Shown here piece after piece: positions 35,230 to 43,866 of a DNA stretch of 64,000 bases. The first letter of the stretch is position 1. Each line of letters starts with the position of its first letter. Below the pieces are notes generated by a model, which did not search any database, was not told the DNA's origin, and was given only the letters and a program-made list of their open reading frames with translations. The stretch is from Nocardia terrae. Lineage in GTDB: Bacteria > Actinomycetota > Actinomycetes > Mycobacteriales > Mycobacteriaceae. The DNA lies in contig NZ_WRPP01000001.1 of NCBI RefSeq assembly GCF_009760405.1, forward strand, positions 310,001 through 374,000, written 5' to 3'. Position numbers and translations under genes: made by a program.

Positions 35230-37422
35230 GTGGTGCGATTCGTAGTGCGCAGGCATCGCGCGGTATTGATCGTCGCCGCCGTGCTGGCGGTGCTCGCCGG
35301 GTCGGCGAGCACCACGCTGTTCGGCAAGCTGCAGGGCGGTGGATACTTCGACCCGAGTGCCGAATCCAGCGCGGCGGCCGATGCGCTGCGCGACCACTTC
35401 GGGCAGGGCGCGCCGAACCTGGTGCTGCTGGTGGACACCGGCAAGACCGTCGATGATGCCGAATCCGCGCGCACCGCAACGGGACTCGTGCAGCGGCTGC
35501 AGGCCGAGCCCGATATCACCGGGGTGATGTCCTACTGGACCTCGGGGCAGCTGCCCGCGCTGCGCGACAAGAGCGGCCGCCAGGGTCTCATCGTCGGCAC
35601 GATCATGGGCGACGAGACACGGGTCGACCGCCGGATCGCTGAGCTGGCACCGGAATTCGGCGGGACGCACGACGGGATCGAGGTCCGGGTCGGCGGGTAC
35701 GCCATGATGATGCACGAAACCGTGCGGCAGGGGCAGAAGGATGTCGCCGCCGGTGAGGGCGTGGCGTTTCCGCTGACCCTGATCGCGCTGCTCGTGGTCT
35801 TCGGGACCGTGGTGGGCGCGGCGCTGCCGCTCGTCACCGGAACCGTCACCACCATGCTCACCATGGGTGTGCTGTGGCTGGTTGCCGAGTTCACCGAATT
35901 ATCCTCCACCGCAACGAATGTGGCGTCGCTGCTCGGGCTGGGGCTGGCCATCGACTACAGCCTGCTGATCGTGAACCGGTATCGCGAGGAACTCGTCACG
36001 GCCGCCGATCCGCGTGCGGCGCTCATCGCGACCATGGGGTCCGCGGGGCGGACCGTGGCGTTCTCCGCGCTGACCGTGGCCGTCGCGCTGTCGTCCATGC
36101 TGATCTTCCCGCTGCTGGCGGTGCGATCGATCGGGTACGCCGGTATCGCCGTGGCGTTCACCGCCGCGGCGGTCTCGCTGACCGTCCTGCCCGCGACCCT
36201 GCTGGTGGCGGGCGATCGCATCGACCGGTTCCGGATCGGCCGGAAGCGGTTGTCCGGCAGCGATTCCCGCGCGCTGGACCAGGGTCTCTGGCATCGGCTC
36301 GCGATGATGGTGATGCGGCGGCCGATTCCGGTCGCCGTCGTCACCGTGGCCCTGCTGCTCGCGCTGGGAACGCCGTTCCTGCGCTTCCACCCCGGCTTCC
36401 CGGACTATCGGTCCATGCCCGCCGGTTCGTCCGCGCGGCAGGTGGCCGAGACGGTCCAACGCGATTTCGATGCCGCCGAACTCAGCGGACTGTTCGTGGT
36501 GCTGCCGGACGGCAAGCGCGGGGTCGCCGAATACGCCGCGGCGCTGTCGTCGCTCGACGATGTCGCTCGCGTGGATACCGCGACGGGCAGCTACGTCAAG
36601 GGCGCGCTCGCGATCCCGGCCACCGCCGCCCATCAGCGGTTCGAAACCGACGATGCCGCTTACCTTTCCGTGGTTCCCGCCACGACGGACCGGCGCGCGG
36701 TGGACGCCGTCATCCGCGCCGTCCGCGCCACCCCGGCACCGTCGCGGGCGCTGGTCGGGGGAGTGGACGCGGCCAATATGGATGCCATCCACGTGCTGAC
36801 CGCGCGCGCTCCCTACGCGCTCGGCTTCGTGGTGATCGCCATGGGGCTGCTGCTGTTCCTGCTGACCGGCAGCGTGCTGGTGCCGGTGCTGGCGATCGTA
36901 TTGAGCGCGCTGAGCCTGACCGCGACCTTCGGCGCACTGGTGTGGATCTTCCAGGAGGGCAGGCTGTCCGGGTTGCTCGGGTTCACACCCACCGGCGACC
37001 TGTCGGCGGTGGTGCCGGTCATGCTGTTCGCCGTCGCCTTCGGTCTGGCCATGGACTATCAGGTCTTCCTGCTGTCGCGCATACGCGAGGAGTACGAGAA
37101 CACCGGGGACGCCACGGCGTCGGTGGCGATCGGGCTGGAGCGGATCGGCCGCATCGTCACCGCCGCCGCCGTGCTCATCTCCATCGTGTTCCTGGGCTTC
37201 CTGGCCTCCGACATCACCTTCATGAAGGCGTTCGGCATCGGGCTGCCGCTGGCGGTGCTGGCCGACGCCACCGTCGTGCGCGGCTTCCTGCTCCCGGCGA
37301 CGCTGCGACTGGGCGGGCGGTGGACCTGGTGGGCTCCGCGGCCGCTGCGCCGCGTGCACTCCAGGTTCGGGCTGCGCGAAAGCGGCTCCGCACCGGCCGA
37401 AGTGGCAGTCGTTCCGTCCTGA
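35230..37422 (+). CDS. MMPL/RND family transporter
   Basis: A 730-residue polytopic exporter with two repeats: membrane helix near 8-28, extracytoplasmic loop, a cluster of five helices (about 175-340), a second loop and a second helix cluster (about 530-700). MMPL hallmarks include GLGLAIDYSLLIVNRYREE and the matching AFGLAMDYQVFLLSRIREEYE, each with the Asp-Tyr pair of the proton relay. Such proteins export complex lipids or polyketides. GTG 35230 begins 2 bp after the P450 stop; the earlier open frame is a shadow. It is the natural export candidate for the lipid made by the adjacent operon. Confidence 0.93.
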   Translation: MVRFVVRRHRAVLIVAAVLAVLAGSASTTLFGKLQGGGYFDPSAESSAAADALRDHFGQGAPNLVLLVDTGKTVDDAESARTATGLVQRLQAEPDITGVMSYWTSGQLPALRDKSGRQGLIVGTIMGDETRVDRRIAELAPEFGGTHDGIEVRVGGYAMMMHETVRQGQKDVAAGEGVAFPLTLIALLVVFGTVVGAALPLVTGTVTTMLTMGVLWLVAEFTELSSTATNVASLLGLGLAIDYSLLIVNRYREELVTAADPRAALIATMGSAGRTVAFSALTVAVALSSMLIFPLLAVRSIGYAGIAVAFTAAAVSLTVLPATLLVAGDRIDRFRIGRKRLSGSDSRALDQGLWHRLAMMVMRRPIPVAVVTVALLLALGTPFLRFHPGFPDYRSMPAGSSARQVAETVQRDFDAAELSGLFVVLPDGKRGVAEYAAALSSLDDVARVDTATGSYVKGALAIPATAAHQRFETDDAAYLSVVPATTDRRAVDAVIRAVRATPAPSRALVGGVDAANMDAIHVLTARAPYALGFVVIAMGLLLFLLTGSVLVPVLAIVLSALSLTATFGALVWIFQEGRLSGLLGFTPTGDLSAVVPVMLFAVAFGLAMDYQVFLLSRIREEYENTGDATASVAIGLERIGRIVTAAAVLISIVFLGFLASDITFMKAFGIGLPLAVLADATVVRGFLLPATLRLGGRWTWWAPRPLRRVHSRFGLRESGSAPAEVAVVPS

Positions 37423-37467
37423 GCCTTCACCGTCCACCCCTACCCGATCCCGAACCGAGGTGCCCGC

Positions 37468-38943
37468 ATGTCCGAGACTCCCTCCGGCCCAGACCGTTTC
37501 GACGTCGCCATCATCGGCACCGGATTCAGCGGTCTGGGGGTGGCGATCAATCTGCGCCGCCTCGGCGTGGACAACTTCGTCATGCTCGAGCGCGCCGACG
37601 CCATCGGGGGCACCTGGCGGGACAATGTCTATCCCGGATGCGCGGTCGACGTGCCCTCGGTGCTGTATTCGTACTCGTTCGCGCCGAATCCGGAGTGGAC
37701 GCGGCTCTACGCACCCCAGCCCGAGCTGCGCGCCTACACCGAGTCGGTGGTGGATCGCTTCGACCTGCGGCGGCATATACGACTGAAAAGCGAAGTGGCC
37801 GAGGCTGATTTCGACGAGGCCGCGGCCGAATGGGTGATCCGGCTCGGCGACGGCCGGACGGTGCGGGCGCGTGCGGTCGTCATGGGGTATTTCTCGCTGC
37901 ACACAGCGGCCATCCCCGATATTCCCGGCCGCACCGAATTCACCGGTCCGCAAATGCATTCGAGCACCTGGGATCGGGACTTCGAACCCGCGGGCAAGCG
38001 CATCGCCGTGGTCGGTTCCGGTGCCAGCGCCGTGCAGATCGTGCCCGCGCTGGCGCGCACCGCCGCCTCGGTGGTGTCGTTCCAGCGCACCGCCGCCTGG
38101 GTGCTGCCGCGTGGCGATCGCCCCATCCCGCCCGCGATGCGGACCCTGTTCCGCCGGATCCCGCCGCTGCGACTCGCCGCCCGCGGCTTCGTGTTCACCT
38201 TCCTCGAGGCGCTGCACTTCGCCGAATTCCACCCCGCCCTGGTGCGTCTCTACGAGCGAATCTGCCTGGCCGCCTTGAACCATCAGGTGCCGGACCCCGA
38301 GACGCGTCGAAAGCTGGTGCCCGACTACCGCTTCGGCTGCAAACGCCCGATGGTGTCCGACGAGTACTACGCCGCCTTCGCCCGCCCCGCCGTCGACCTG
38401 GTCACCGAGAAGATCATCGAGATCACCCCCACCGGACTGCGCACCGCCGACGGCGTCCACCACGAGGTCGACGCCATCGTGTGGGCCACCGGCTTCCACG
38501 TTCAGGACTCGATAGCGCACTTCCCCGACTTCCGCACCGAAACCATGTCCACCCGAAGGAAATTCACCGAGGACGGGTTCACCGCCTACCGCGGCATCGC
38601 CTTCGCCGGCCTGCCCAACCTCTTCGCGGTCACCGGCCCCAACACCGCCCTCCCGCACACCTCCCAATTCCTGGCCATCGAACCCACCGCCCGTCTGATC
38701 GCCCGCACCATCGCCCACATGCGCGCCCACGGCATCCCCCGCTACACCCCTACCCGCTCGGCCGAACGCGCCTGGGTCGCCCGCGCCCGCACCCTCCTGA
38801 GCACCCGGATCTGGTCCACTGGCGGCTGCACCAGCTACTTCGTCGATCCCTCCGGCACCAACACCCTCACCTATCCGGGCGGCACCTGGACCCTCCGCCG
38901 CGACCGCCGCCACCTCCGCCTCGAGGACTGGCACCACGGCTGA
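37468..38943 (+). CDS. Flavin-containing (Baeyer-Villiger-type) monooxygenase
   Basis: A 491-residue FAD/NADPH monooxygenase: first dinucleotide fold GTGFSGLG (about 16-23), BVMO-type fingerprint FTGPQMHSSTWD (F-x-G-x3-H-x3-W), second fold VVGSGASAVQI, and the conserved FQRTAAWVLPR and ATGFHVQD segments. It would insert oxygen next to a ketone or oxidise a heteroatom. It follows the MMPL gene by 45 bp on the same strand and may belong to the same unit, acting on a keto intermediate or a catabolite; that link is inferred. Confidence 0.9.
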   Translation: MSETPSGPDRFDVAIIGTGFSGLGVAINLRRLGVDNFVMLERADAIGGTWRDNVYPGCAVDVPSVLYSYSFAPNPEWTRLYAPQPELRAYTESVVDRFDLRRHIRLKSEVAEADFDEAAAEWVIRLGDGRTVRARAVVMGYFSLHTAAIPDIPGRTEFTGPQMHSSTWDRDFEPAGKRIAVVGSGASAVQIVPALARTAASVVSFQRTAAWVLPRGDRPIPPAMRTLFRRIPPLRLAARGFVFTFLEALHFAEFHPALVRLYERICLAALNHQVPDPETRRKLVPDYRFGCKRPMVSDEYYAAFARPAVDLVTEKIIEITPTGLRTADGVHHEVDAIVWATGFHVQDSIAHFPDFRTETMSTRRKFTEDGFTAYRGIAFAGLPNLFAVTGPNTALPHTSQFLAIEPTARLIARTIAHMRAHGIPRYTPTRSAERAWVARARTLLSTRIWSTGGCTSYFVDPSGTNTLTYPGGTWTLRRDRRHLRLEDWHHG

Positions 38944-39030
38944 ACCGTCCTCGCCACCGCTTTCTCACCGGTTCGCGGTCGACTCCTGCCCGTAGGATCG
39001 AGGTGATGTACGAGGTGGGTTCCGTGATCG

Positions 39031-39453
39031 ATGCGGCAGGGTGCGATGACAGCGGCGCGTGAGATACCCGATCCGTGGTCCGGGGTGCGGGTCGGGCGGC
39101 ACTGGGTTGCCGCGCGGGGAGTCTCCAACGGGTTGGACGCGCAGGCTTGGGTGATACTCGCCGATCTGACCGAGGCGCAGTACTACCGGGTGCTCTTCGC
39201 ACTGACGGATGCGGGGATCGCGGGGTATGTGCTGCCGGTCCGGGTGAACGTGGTGGAGCGCGGGGATCCGGAGGTGGTGTGGCGGTTGTGGGTTGATCTG
39301 CGGCGGTGCCGGGCCGCGGAGGATCTGCTCATGGAGTTGCTGCGGTACGGGCGGCCGCGGCGGGCCCCGGAGCCGGGGCGTCGGCGTCGCCGGCGCGTAC
39401 CGCTGGTCCGGTCGGAGGCCCGGCGGCAAGGGCGCGAACCGCGAAATCGATAG
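39031..39453 (+). CDS. Hypothetical protein
   Basis: Not recognised. A soluble protein of about 140 residues: a globular-looking first part (VGRHWVAARGVSNGLDAQAWVILADLTEAQYYRVLFALTDAGIAGYVLPVRVNVVE) and a strongly basic C-terminal tail (RRAPEPGRRRRRRVPLVRSEARRQGREPR). Starts at 39031 and 39046 are in frame, neither with a strong site. The amino acid composition of the first 95 residues and spaced Trp/Tyr support a real gene; the tail could bind nucleic acid or be shadow-like. It converges on the sigma factor gene with 13 bp between. Confidence 0.55.
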   Translation: MRQGAMTAAREIPDPWSGVRVGRHWVAARGVSNGLDAQAWVILADLTEAQYYRVLFALTDAGIAGYVLPVRVNVVERGDPEVVWRLWVDLRRCRAAEDLLMELLRYGRPRRAPEPGRRRRRRVPLVRSEARRQGREPRNR

Positions 39454-39466
39454 GGCGGCCCGGGGA

Positions 39467-40357
39467 TCAGTTCGCGGTCCAGGGGCGCAGCTTCTCGGGG
39501 TTGCGGATCACCCAGATGCGGGTGATCAGGCCGTCGGCGATGTCGAAGGCGTAGACCGAGACGACGGTGCCGTCGACCTCGGCCACCAGGCCGGGCTGGC
39601 CGTTGACCGTGCGCTCGACCAGATTCATCGGGGTGGCTCGGCTGGCGATCTCCATCCAGGCGGCGGCCACCCGCTCGCGACCGCTGATCGGGTCGAGGAA
39701 GGCGAGGGCCAGGCCGCCGCCGTCGGCCGTCGCGATCGCCTGCGGGTCGAGCAGGCCCAGCAGCGCCTCGATGTCCTTCGCGTTCCAGGCTCGCTTGAAG
39801 TCCCGGACGATATCGGCGCGCTCGGTATTCGACGGCGCGCGTGAGGTGTCGACGCGGCGGCGGGCGCTGGAGGCGAGCTGGCGGCAGGCCGCGGGGGTGC
39901 GGCCGACGATCTCGGCGACTTCGGCGAAGGAGTAGCGGAAGACGTCGTGCAGGATGAACGCCACGCGCTCGGCGGGGGTCATGGAGTCCAGGACGACCAG
40001 GAAGGCCATGCTGATCGACTCGTCCAGGGTGACCCGGTCGGCGGGATCGGCGGAGGCGGGGCCGTCGAGCCATTCGGAGCGGCCGGGGACCGGCTCCGGA
40101 ATCCATTCGCCCACATAGCTTTCCCGGCGGGCGCGGGCCGACCCGAGCAGGTCCAGGCAGATCCGGCTGGCGACCCTGGTCAGCCACGCGCCGGGCACCT
40201 CGATCTCCTGCCGCTGACGATCCGACAGCGCGTACCAGCGCGCGTAGGTCTCCTGCACCACGTCCTCCGCCTCGGCCAGCGAACCGAGCATGCGGTAGGC
40301 GAGGTTGATCAGCTGGCGGCGTTCGCTCATCACCGCGGGCAGGTGTGGGTCGGTCAT
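39467..40357 (-). CDS. ECF41-type RNA polymerase sigma factor (SigJ-like) with SnoaL-like C-terminal domain
   Basis: A 296-residue sigma-70 family protein. Region 2 (LINLAYRMLGSLAEAEDVVQETYARW) and region 4 (MTPAERVAFILHDVFRYSFAEVAEIVGRTPAACRQLASSARRRV) are followed by a C-terminal NTF2/SnoaL-like domain (about 185-296). That extension and the DGGG motif (TADGGGLALA) define the ECF41 group, where the tail replaces an anti-sigma factor. ECF41 genes sit beside an oxidoreductase, decarboxylase or epimerase target; here an FMN reductase is divergent. RBS GAGG precedes ATG 40357. Both facing promoters match the ECF41 consensus. Confidence 0.93.
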   Translation of the reverse strand: MTDPHLPAVMSERRQLINLAYRMLGSLAEAEDVVQETYARWYALSDRQRQEIEVPGAWLTRVASRICLDLLGSARARRESYVGEWIPEPVPGRSEWLDGPASADPADRVTLDESISMAFLVVLDSMTPAERVAFILHDVFRYSFAEVAEIVGRTPAACRQLASSARRRVDTSRAPSNTERADIVRDFKRAWNAKDIEALLGLLDPQAIATADGGGLALAFLDPISGRERVAAAWMEIASRATPMNLVERTVNGQPGLVAEVDGTVVSVYAFDIADGLITRIWVIRNPEKLRPWTAN

Positions 40358-40394
40358 GGTCGCTCCTCGGATCTGCTCGTCACTTACCTGAATC

Positions 40395-40421
40395 GACGAT
40401 TCGCAGGCCGAAAATGTGAGG
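40395..40421 (-). promoter_or_regulatory. ECF41-type promoter of the sigma factor gene
   Basis: On the minus strand: CCTCACA, 16 bp, CGTC. Known ECF41 promoters read TGTCACA-N16-CGTC. The -10 CGTC lies 37 bp before the sigma start at 40357, indicating autoregulation. Confidence 0.72.
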
Positions 40422-40478
40422 CTACGCGCAGCGTTTCCTCATAGGGGTGGTGGCGGGGTGACGGGTGGGCGGAGGCGG

Positions 40479-40505
40479 CCTGACATTTCGGCGGGCTGTG
40501 TCGTC
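40479..40505 (+). promoter_or_regulatory. ECF41-type promoter of the FMN reductase operon
   Basis: CCTGACA (40479-40485), 16 bp, CGTC (40502-40505), 40 bp before the ATG at 40546. It is nearly the same as the element facing the sigma gene, so the flavin reductase is the likely target. Confidence 0.72.
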
Positions 40506-40545
40506 GGGTAGGGCAAGCGACGTTCAGTAGAGCAGGAGTTCGGAA

Positions 40546-41115
40546 ATGACTCGAATCGGAATCATCCTCGGCAGCACCCGGCCGGGCCGCAGTGGCGCAC
40601 AGATCGCCGAATGGGTCCTGGCCCAGGCGTCGGCGCGCGGCGACGCCGAGTACGAACTGGTCGACCTGCGCGACCACCCGCTGCCGCACTTCGATGAGGC
40701 CACGCCGCCGATGTTCGGCCCCTCGCCGAACGAATACACCCGCGCCTGGGCCGCCCGCATCGCCCCCTTCGACGCATTCGTGATCGTGACGCCCGAATAC
40801 AACGGCGGCTACCCGGGCGTCCTCAAGAACGCCCTCGACCATCTGTTCGCCGAATGGACCAACAAGGCAGTCGGATTCGTCTCCTACGGCGTCAACGGCG
40901 GCGCTCGCGCGGTGGTGCAGCTGCGGGCGGTCTGCAGCACCCTCGGCATGGCCGATGTCGGCTATCAGGTCGGGATCTCGGTGCTCGAGTTCGAGAACCG
41001 CACCACCTTCGTCCCGACCGCCGCCCACGACCTCACGCTCGGCAAGACGCTCGATCAGGTCCTCGCCTGGAACGGCGCCCTCGCGCCGCTGCGGTCCACC
41101 CTCGTCAACTCCTAG
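40546..41115 (+). CDS. NAD(P)H-dependent FMN reductase
   Basis: A 189-residue flavodoxin-fold reductase. The N-terminal IGIILGSTRPGRSG is the FMN phosphate loop, and VIVTPEYNGGYPGVLKNALDHLF is the signature of the NADPH-dependent FMN reductase (SsuE/ArsH-like, Pfam FMN_red) family. Likely reduces quinones, azo compounds or free flavin. It is the first gene of the unit divergent from the ECF41 sigma factor and has the matching promoter. AGGAG upstream of ATG. Confidence 0.93.
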   Translation: MTRIGIILGSTRPGRSGAQIAEWVLAQASARGDAEYELVDLRDHPLPHFDEATPPMFGPSPNEYTRAWAARIAPFDAFVIVTPEYNGGYPGVLKNALDHLFAEWTNKAVGFVSYGVNGGARAVVQLRAVCSTLGMADVGYQVGISVLEFENRTTFVPTAAHDLTLGKTLDQVLAWNGALAPLRSTLVNS

Positions 41116-41124
41116 GAGCCGATC

Positions 41125-41553
41125 ATGAACGCATCCAATGACATTCGCCGGCTGATCGACGGCGTGATCGAAGCACTGCACGCCAAGGACCTCGACGCCG
41201 TGCGGCGGGCATACACCGCCGACGTGGTGTCCTTCGACGTCGAACCGCCACTGCAGCACGTCGGGATCGACGCGAAACTCGAGAACTGGGCCAGGGCGTT
41301 CACCTTCTTGGAGACCCTGAACTACGAGGTCCGCGACCTCACCCTGACCATCGGAGACGACATCGCCTTCGGCCACGCCTTCGCTCGCCTCACCGGCACC
41401 GCGCAGAACGGGGTCTCCTTTCCTGGAATGTGGGTCCGGGTCACCTACGGCCTGCGCAGAATCGATGACACCTGGCTGATCGCCCACGACCAGGTGTCGG
41501 TCCCGCTCGACATCGCAAGCGGCAAAGGCGTAGTCGACCTGCAACCCAGCTAA
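41125..41553 (+). CDS. SnoaL/NTF2-like (ketosteroid isomerase fold) protein
   Basis: A 142-residue single-domain protein: RRLIDGVIEALHAKDLDAVRRAYTADVVSFDVEPPLQHVG is the classic NTF2-like start (Asp of DVVSFD), ending in DTWLIAHDQVSVPLDI. Members are small isomerases, cyclases or hydrolases (SgcJ/EcaC, DUF4440 types). It is 9 bp downstream of the FMN reductase with AGGAG, so co-transcribed and presumably also ECF41-controlled. The C-terminal domain of the neighbouring sigma factor has the same fold. Confidence 0.88.
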   Translation: MNASNDIRRLIDGVIEALHAKDLDAVRRAYTADVVSFDVEPPLQHVGIDAKLENWARAFTFLETLNYEVRDLTLTIGDDIAFGHAFARLTGTAQNGVSFPGMWVRVTYGLRRIDDTWLIAHDQVSVPLDIASGKGVVDLQPS

Positions 41554-41646
41554 TAGATTGTGTGCGAGGGATTTTTCGAATCGGCGTACCGGTGCCTCGG
41601 GAGGCTGGGATCGTGAGAGGGGCAGCGACAACGGAAGGTCCGCCCC

Positions 41647-43101
41647 ATGACCGCCACCCACCGCCCGATCGCACCGGCCACCGATGACACCCGGGCGATC
41701 GCCGAACTCCACGACTCCTTCGCCCGCCAGCAGGCCGCGTTCGCGAAGGATCCGTACCCGACCTGCGCGGAACGACAGGATCACCTGGGCGCGATCGCCG
41801 CCATGATGCTGAGCAATCGGGAGCGGATCAGAAGAGCGGTGTCGCAGGACTTCTCGGTGCATCCGGAGCTGTTCACCGATCTGGTCGAGGTCCTCGGGGT
41901 GGTGGGGCGCGCGGTCTACGCGGCCGAGCAGCTGCCCACCTGGATGGCGCCGGAGACGCGGTTCACCGATCCCGGGCTGTACGGCTCCGCGCAGGCCGCC
42001 ATCCGGTACCAGCCCAAGGGCGTGGTCGGCAATATCGTGCCGTGGAACTTCCCGTTCGACCTGTCGGTCGGCCCGCTGGTGGAGATGCTCGCCGCGGGCA
42101 ATCGGGTGATCCTGAAGCCTTCGGAGTTCACCCCCGCCTGCGGTGAACTGCTGAAGGAAATGATCGCCGCCACCTTCGACGCCGACCGGGTCACGGTCGT
42201 CACCGGCGGTGTCGAGCTGGCCCGGGAGTTCTCCCGGCAGCGCTGGGATCACCTGCTGTACACCGGAAATCCGGAGGTGGGCCGGTTGATCGCGGTCGAG
42301 GCCGCCAAGAACCTGGTCCCGGTGACGCTGGAGCTGGGCGGCAAGTGCCCGGCCATCCTGGCCGAGGACAGTGTCGACGCGGCATCCGTCGAACAGGTCC
42401 TGGGCACCAAGCTCATCAAGAACGGGCAGATGTGCATCTCGGTCGACTACTGCCTGGTGCCACGCGAGGGCCTCGGCGATTTCGTCCGCCTGGCCGAGGC
42501 GCACATGGCCGAGCACGCACCGAAGTTCACCGAGACCGGCGATTGCACCGGCATCATCACCGAACGACACCTCGACCGGTTGATCGATCTGCTGGACGAA
42601 GCGCGTGCGGCGGGGTGCACGATCGTCGAACTCCAGCCCGCCGCGAAGGTCGATCGCGCGAGCCGGCGCATGCCGCTGTCGCTGGTGCTCGATCCCGCCG
42701 ACGACCTCGGCGTGATGCGCGAGGAGATCTTCGGCCCGATCCTCGTCGTCAAGCCCTACGACACGATCGACGACGCGATCACCCATGTCAATGCGGGCGA
42801 AAAGCCGCTGGGCCTCTATGTTTTCGCCAAGGACGCCGCCGTCGCGGACCGCGTGCTGACCCGCACCTCCTCCGGTGGGGCCTGCGTCAACACCTGCGCG
42901 GTACAGGGCGCACTGCCCGCGCTCGGCTTCGGCGGCGTCGGGACCAGCGGCAGCGGACGGCATCACGGCATCGAGGGCTTCCGCGAATTCTCCAACCCGC
43001 GCGGCGTGGTCACACGCGGCGAGGGAGACCTGATCGCCGCGCTCTACCCGCCCTACGGCGACATCGCGCAAGCAGTCGTGACAGCGGTGCTCGAGGGGTG
43101 A
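41647..43101 (+). CDS. Aldehyde dehydrogenase (coniferyl aldehyde dehydrogenase type)
   Basis: A 484-residue NAD(P)-dependent ALDH: VVGNIVPWNFPF, VTLELGGKCP with the general-base Glu, active-site Cys263 in NGQMCISVDY, and EEIFGPILVV. The short form with a C-terminal hydrophobic stretch (GEGDLIAALYPPYGD) matches the coniferyl-aldehyde/long-chain branch of class 3-like ALDHs. It is 93 bp after the NTF2-like gene and may or may not share its transcript. Confidence 0.92.
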   Translation: MTATHRPIAPATDDTRAIAELHDSFARQQAAFAKDPYPTCAERQDHLGAIAAMMLSNRERIRRAVSQDFSVHPELFTDLVEVLGVVGRAVYAAEQLPTWMAPETRFTDPGLYGSAQAAIRYQPKGVVGNIVPWNFPFDLSVGPLVEMLAAGNRVILKPSEFTPACGELLKEMIAATFDADRVTVVTGGVELAREFSRQRWDHLLYTGNPEVGRLIAVEAAKNLVPVTLELGGKCPAILAEDSVDAASVEQVLGTKLIKNGQMCISVDYCLVPREGLGDFVRLAEAHMAEHAPKFTETGDCTGIITERHLDRLIDLLDEARAAGCTIVELQPAAKVDRASRRMPLSLVLDPADDLGVMREEIFGPILVVKPYDTIDDAITHVNAGEKPLGLYVFAKDAAVADRVLTRTSSGGACVNTCAVQGALPALGFGGVGTSGSGRHHGIEGFREFSNPRGVVTRGEGDLIAALYPPYGDIAQAVVTAVLEG

Positions 43102-43127
43102 ACCCGAGCGGCTGCTAGGTTCGGCGG

Positions 43128-43778
43128 ATGCCGGTCGATGAGGACGACAGCGGGTATCGCTGGAGGGATGAGTCCCCGAGCCGGTTGCGGCACACGGTGG
43201 CGGAGGTACTGGGGTCCTTTCCCCGTCGATCCGTCGACCCCGGCGATGACCGCAAACCCGCGGCGGTGTTGATCGCGATGGCCGATCGCGATGGGGAGCA
43301 GGGCATCTGGCTCACCGAGCGGTCGTCCGGGCTGCGGGCGCACGCCGGGCAGTTCGCCCTGCCCGGTGGCCGATTGGATCCGGGGGAGGACCCGGAGACG
43401 GCGGCCCTGCGCGAGCTGCACGAGGAGCTGGGCATCGCCCTGCCCCGCTCCGCGGTGCTGGGGTTGCTCGATGACTATCCGACCCGTTCCGGCTATGTGA
43501 TGACGCCCGTGGTGGCGTGGGTCGGCGACGCCGCCGAGCCGGTCCCCAATCCCGCCGAAGTGGCTGCGGTGCACTGGATCCCGCTGTCCGATCTCGACGT
43601 GGAGCCCCGCTTCGCCCCGGTCCCCGGTTCCGATCGGGTGACCATCCAGGTGCCCCTGCTGGGCGGCCACCTGCACAGCCCCACCGGCGCGATCCTCTAT
43701 CAGTTCCGCGAGGTGGTGCTGCACCACCGCCCGACTCGCGTCGACCACACCGACCAGCCGCGATTCGCGTGGGAATGA
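43128..43778 (+). CDS. Nudix hydrolase (CoA pyrophosphatase-like)
   Basis: A 216-residue Nudix enzyme: the box GGRLDPGEDPETAALRELHEELGI (G-x5-E-x7-RELxEELGI) is complete. The upstream LTERSSGLRAHAGQFALPGG segment matches the UPF0035 signature of CoA diphosphatases. Expected to split CoA or related nucleotides to 3',5'-ADP and phosphopantetheine. Starts 27 bp after the ALDH gene. Confidence 0.9.
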   Translation: MPVDEDDSGYRWRDESPSRLRHTVAEVLGSFPRRSVDPGDDRKPAAVLIAMADRDGEQGIWLTERSSGLRAHAGQFALPGGRLDPGEDPETAALRELHEELGIALPRSAVLGLLDDYPTRSGYVMTPVVAWVGDAAEPVPNPAEVAAVHWIPLSDLDVEPRFAPVPGSDRVTIQVPLLGGHLHSPTGAILYQFREVVLHHRPTRVDHTDQPRFAWE

Positions 43779-43866
43779 GCGAACGCGCCGAGACGGTCGT
43801 GCCCGTATTCGGCTACGGTTGACTGGTTTCGAATGTTGCTGGGGCACAGAACCACTAGGGGCCTTC

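Noticed and set aside
35899..38937. 1012-residue minus-strand open frame across the MMPL and monooxygenase genes
   Set aside because: Shadow of high-GC coding sequence: Gly/Arg/His-rich, no domain, no start signal, fully antisense to two well-supported genes.
40384..43071. 895-residue minus-strand open frame
   Set aside because: Antisense to the FMN reductase, NTF2-like and aldehyde dehydrogenase genes, with shadow composition.
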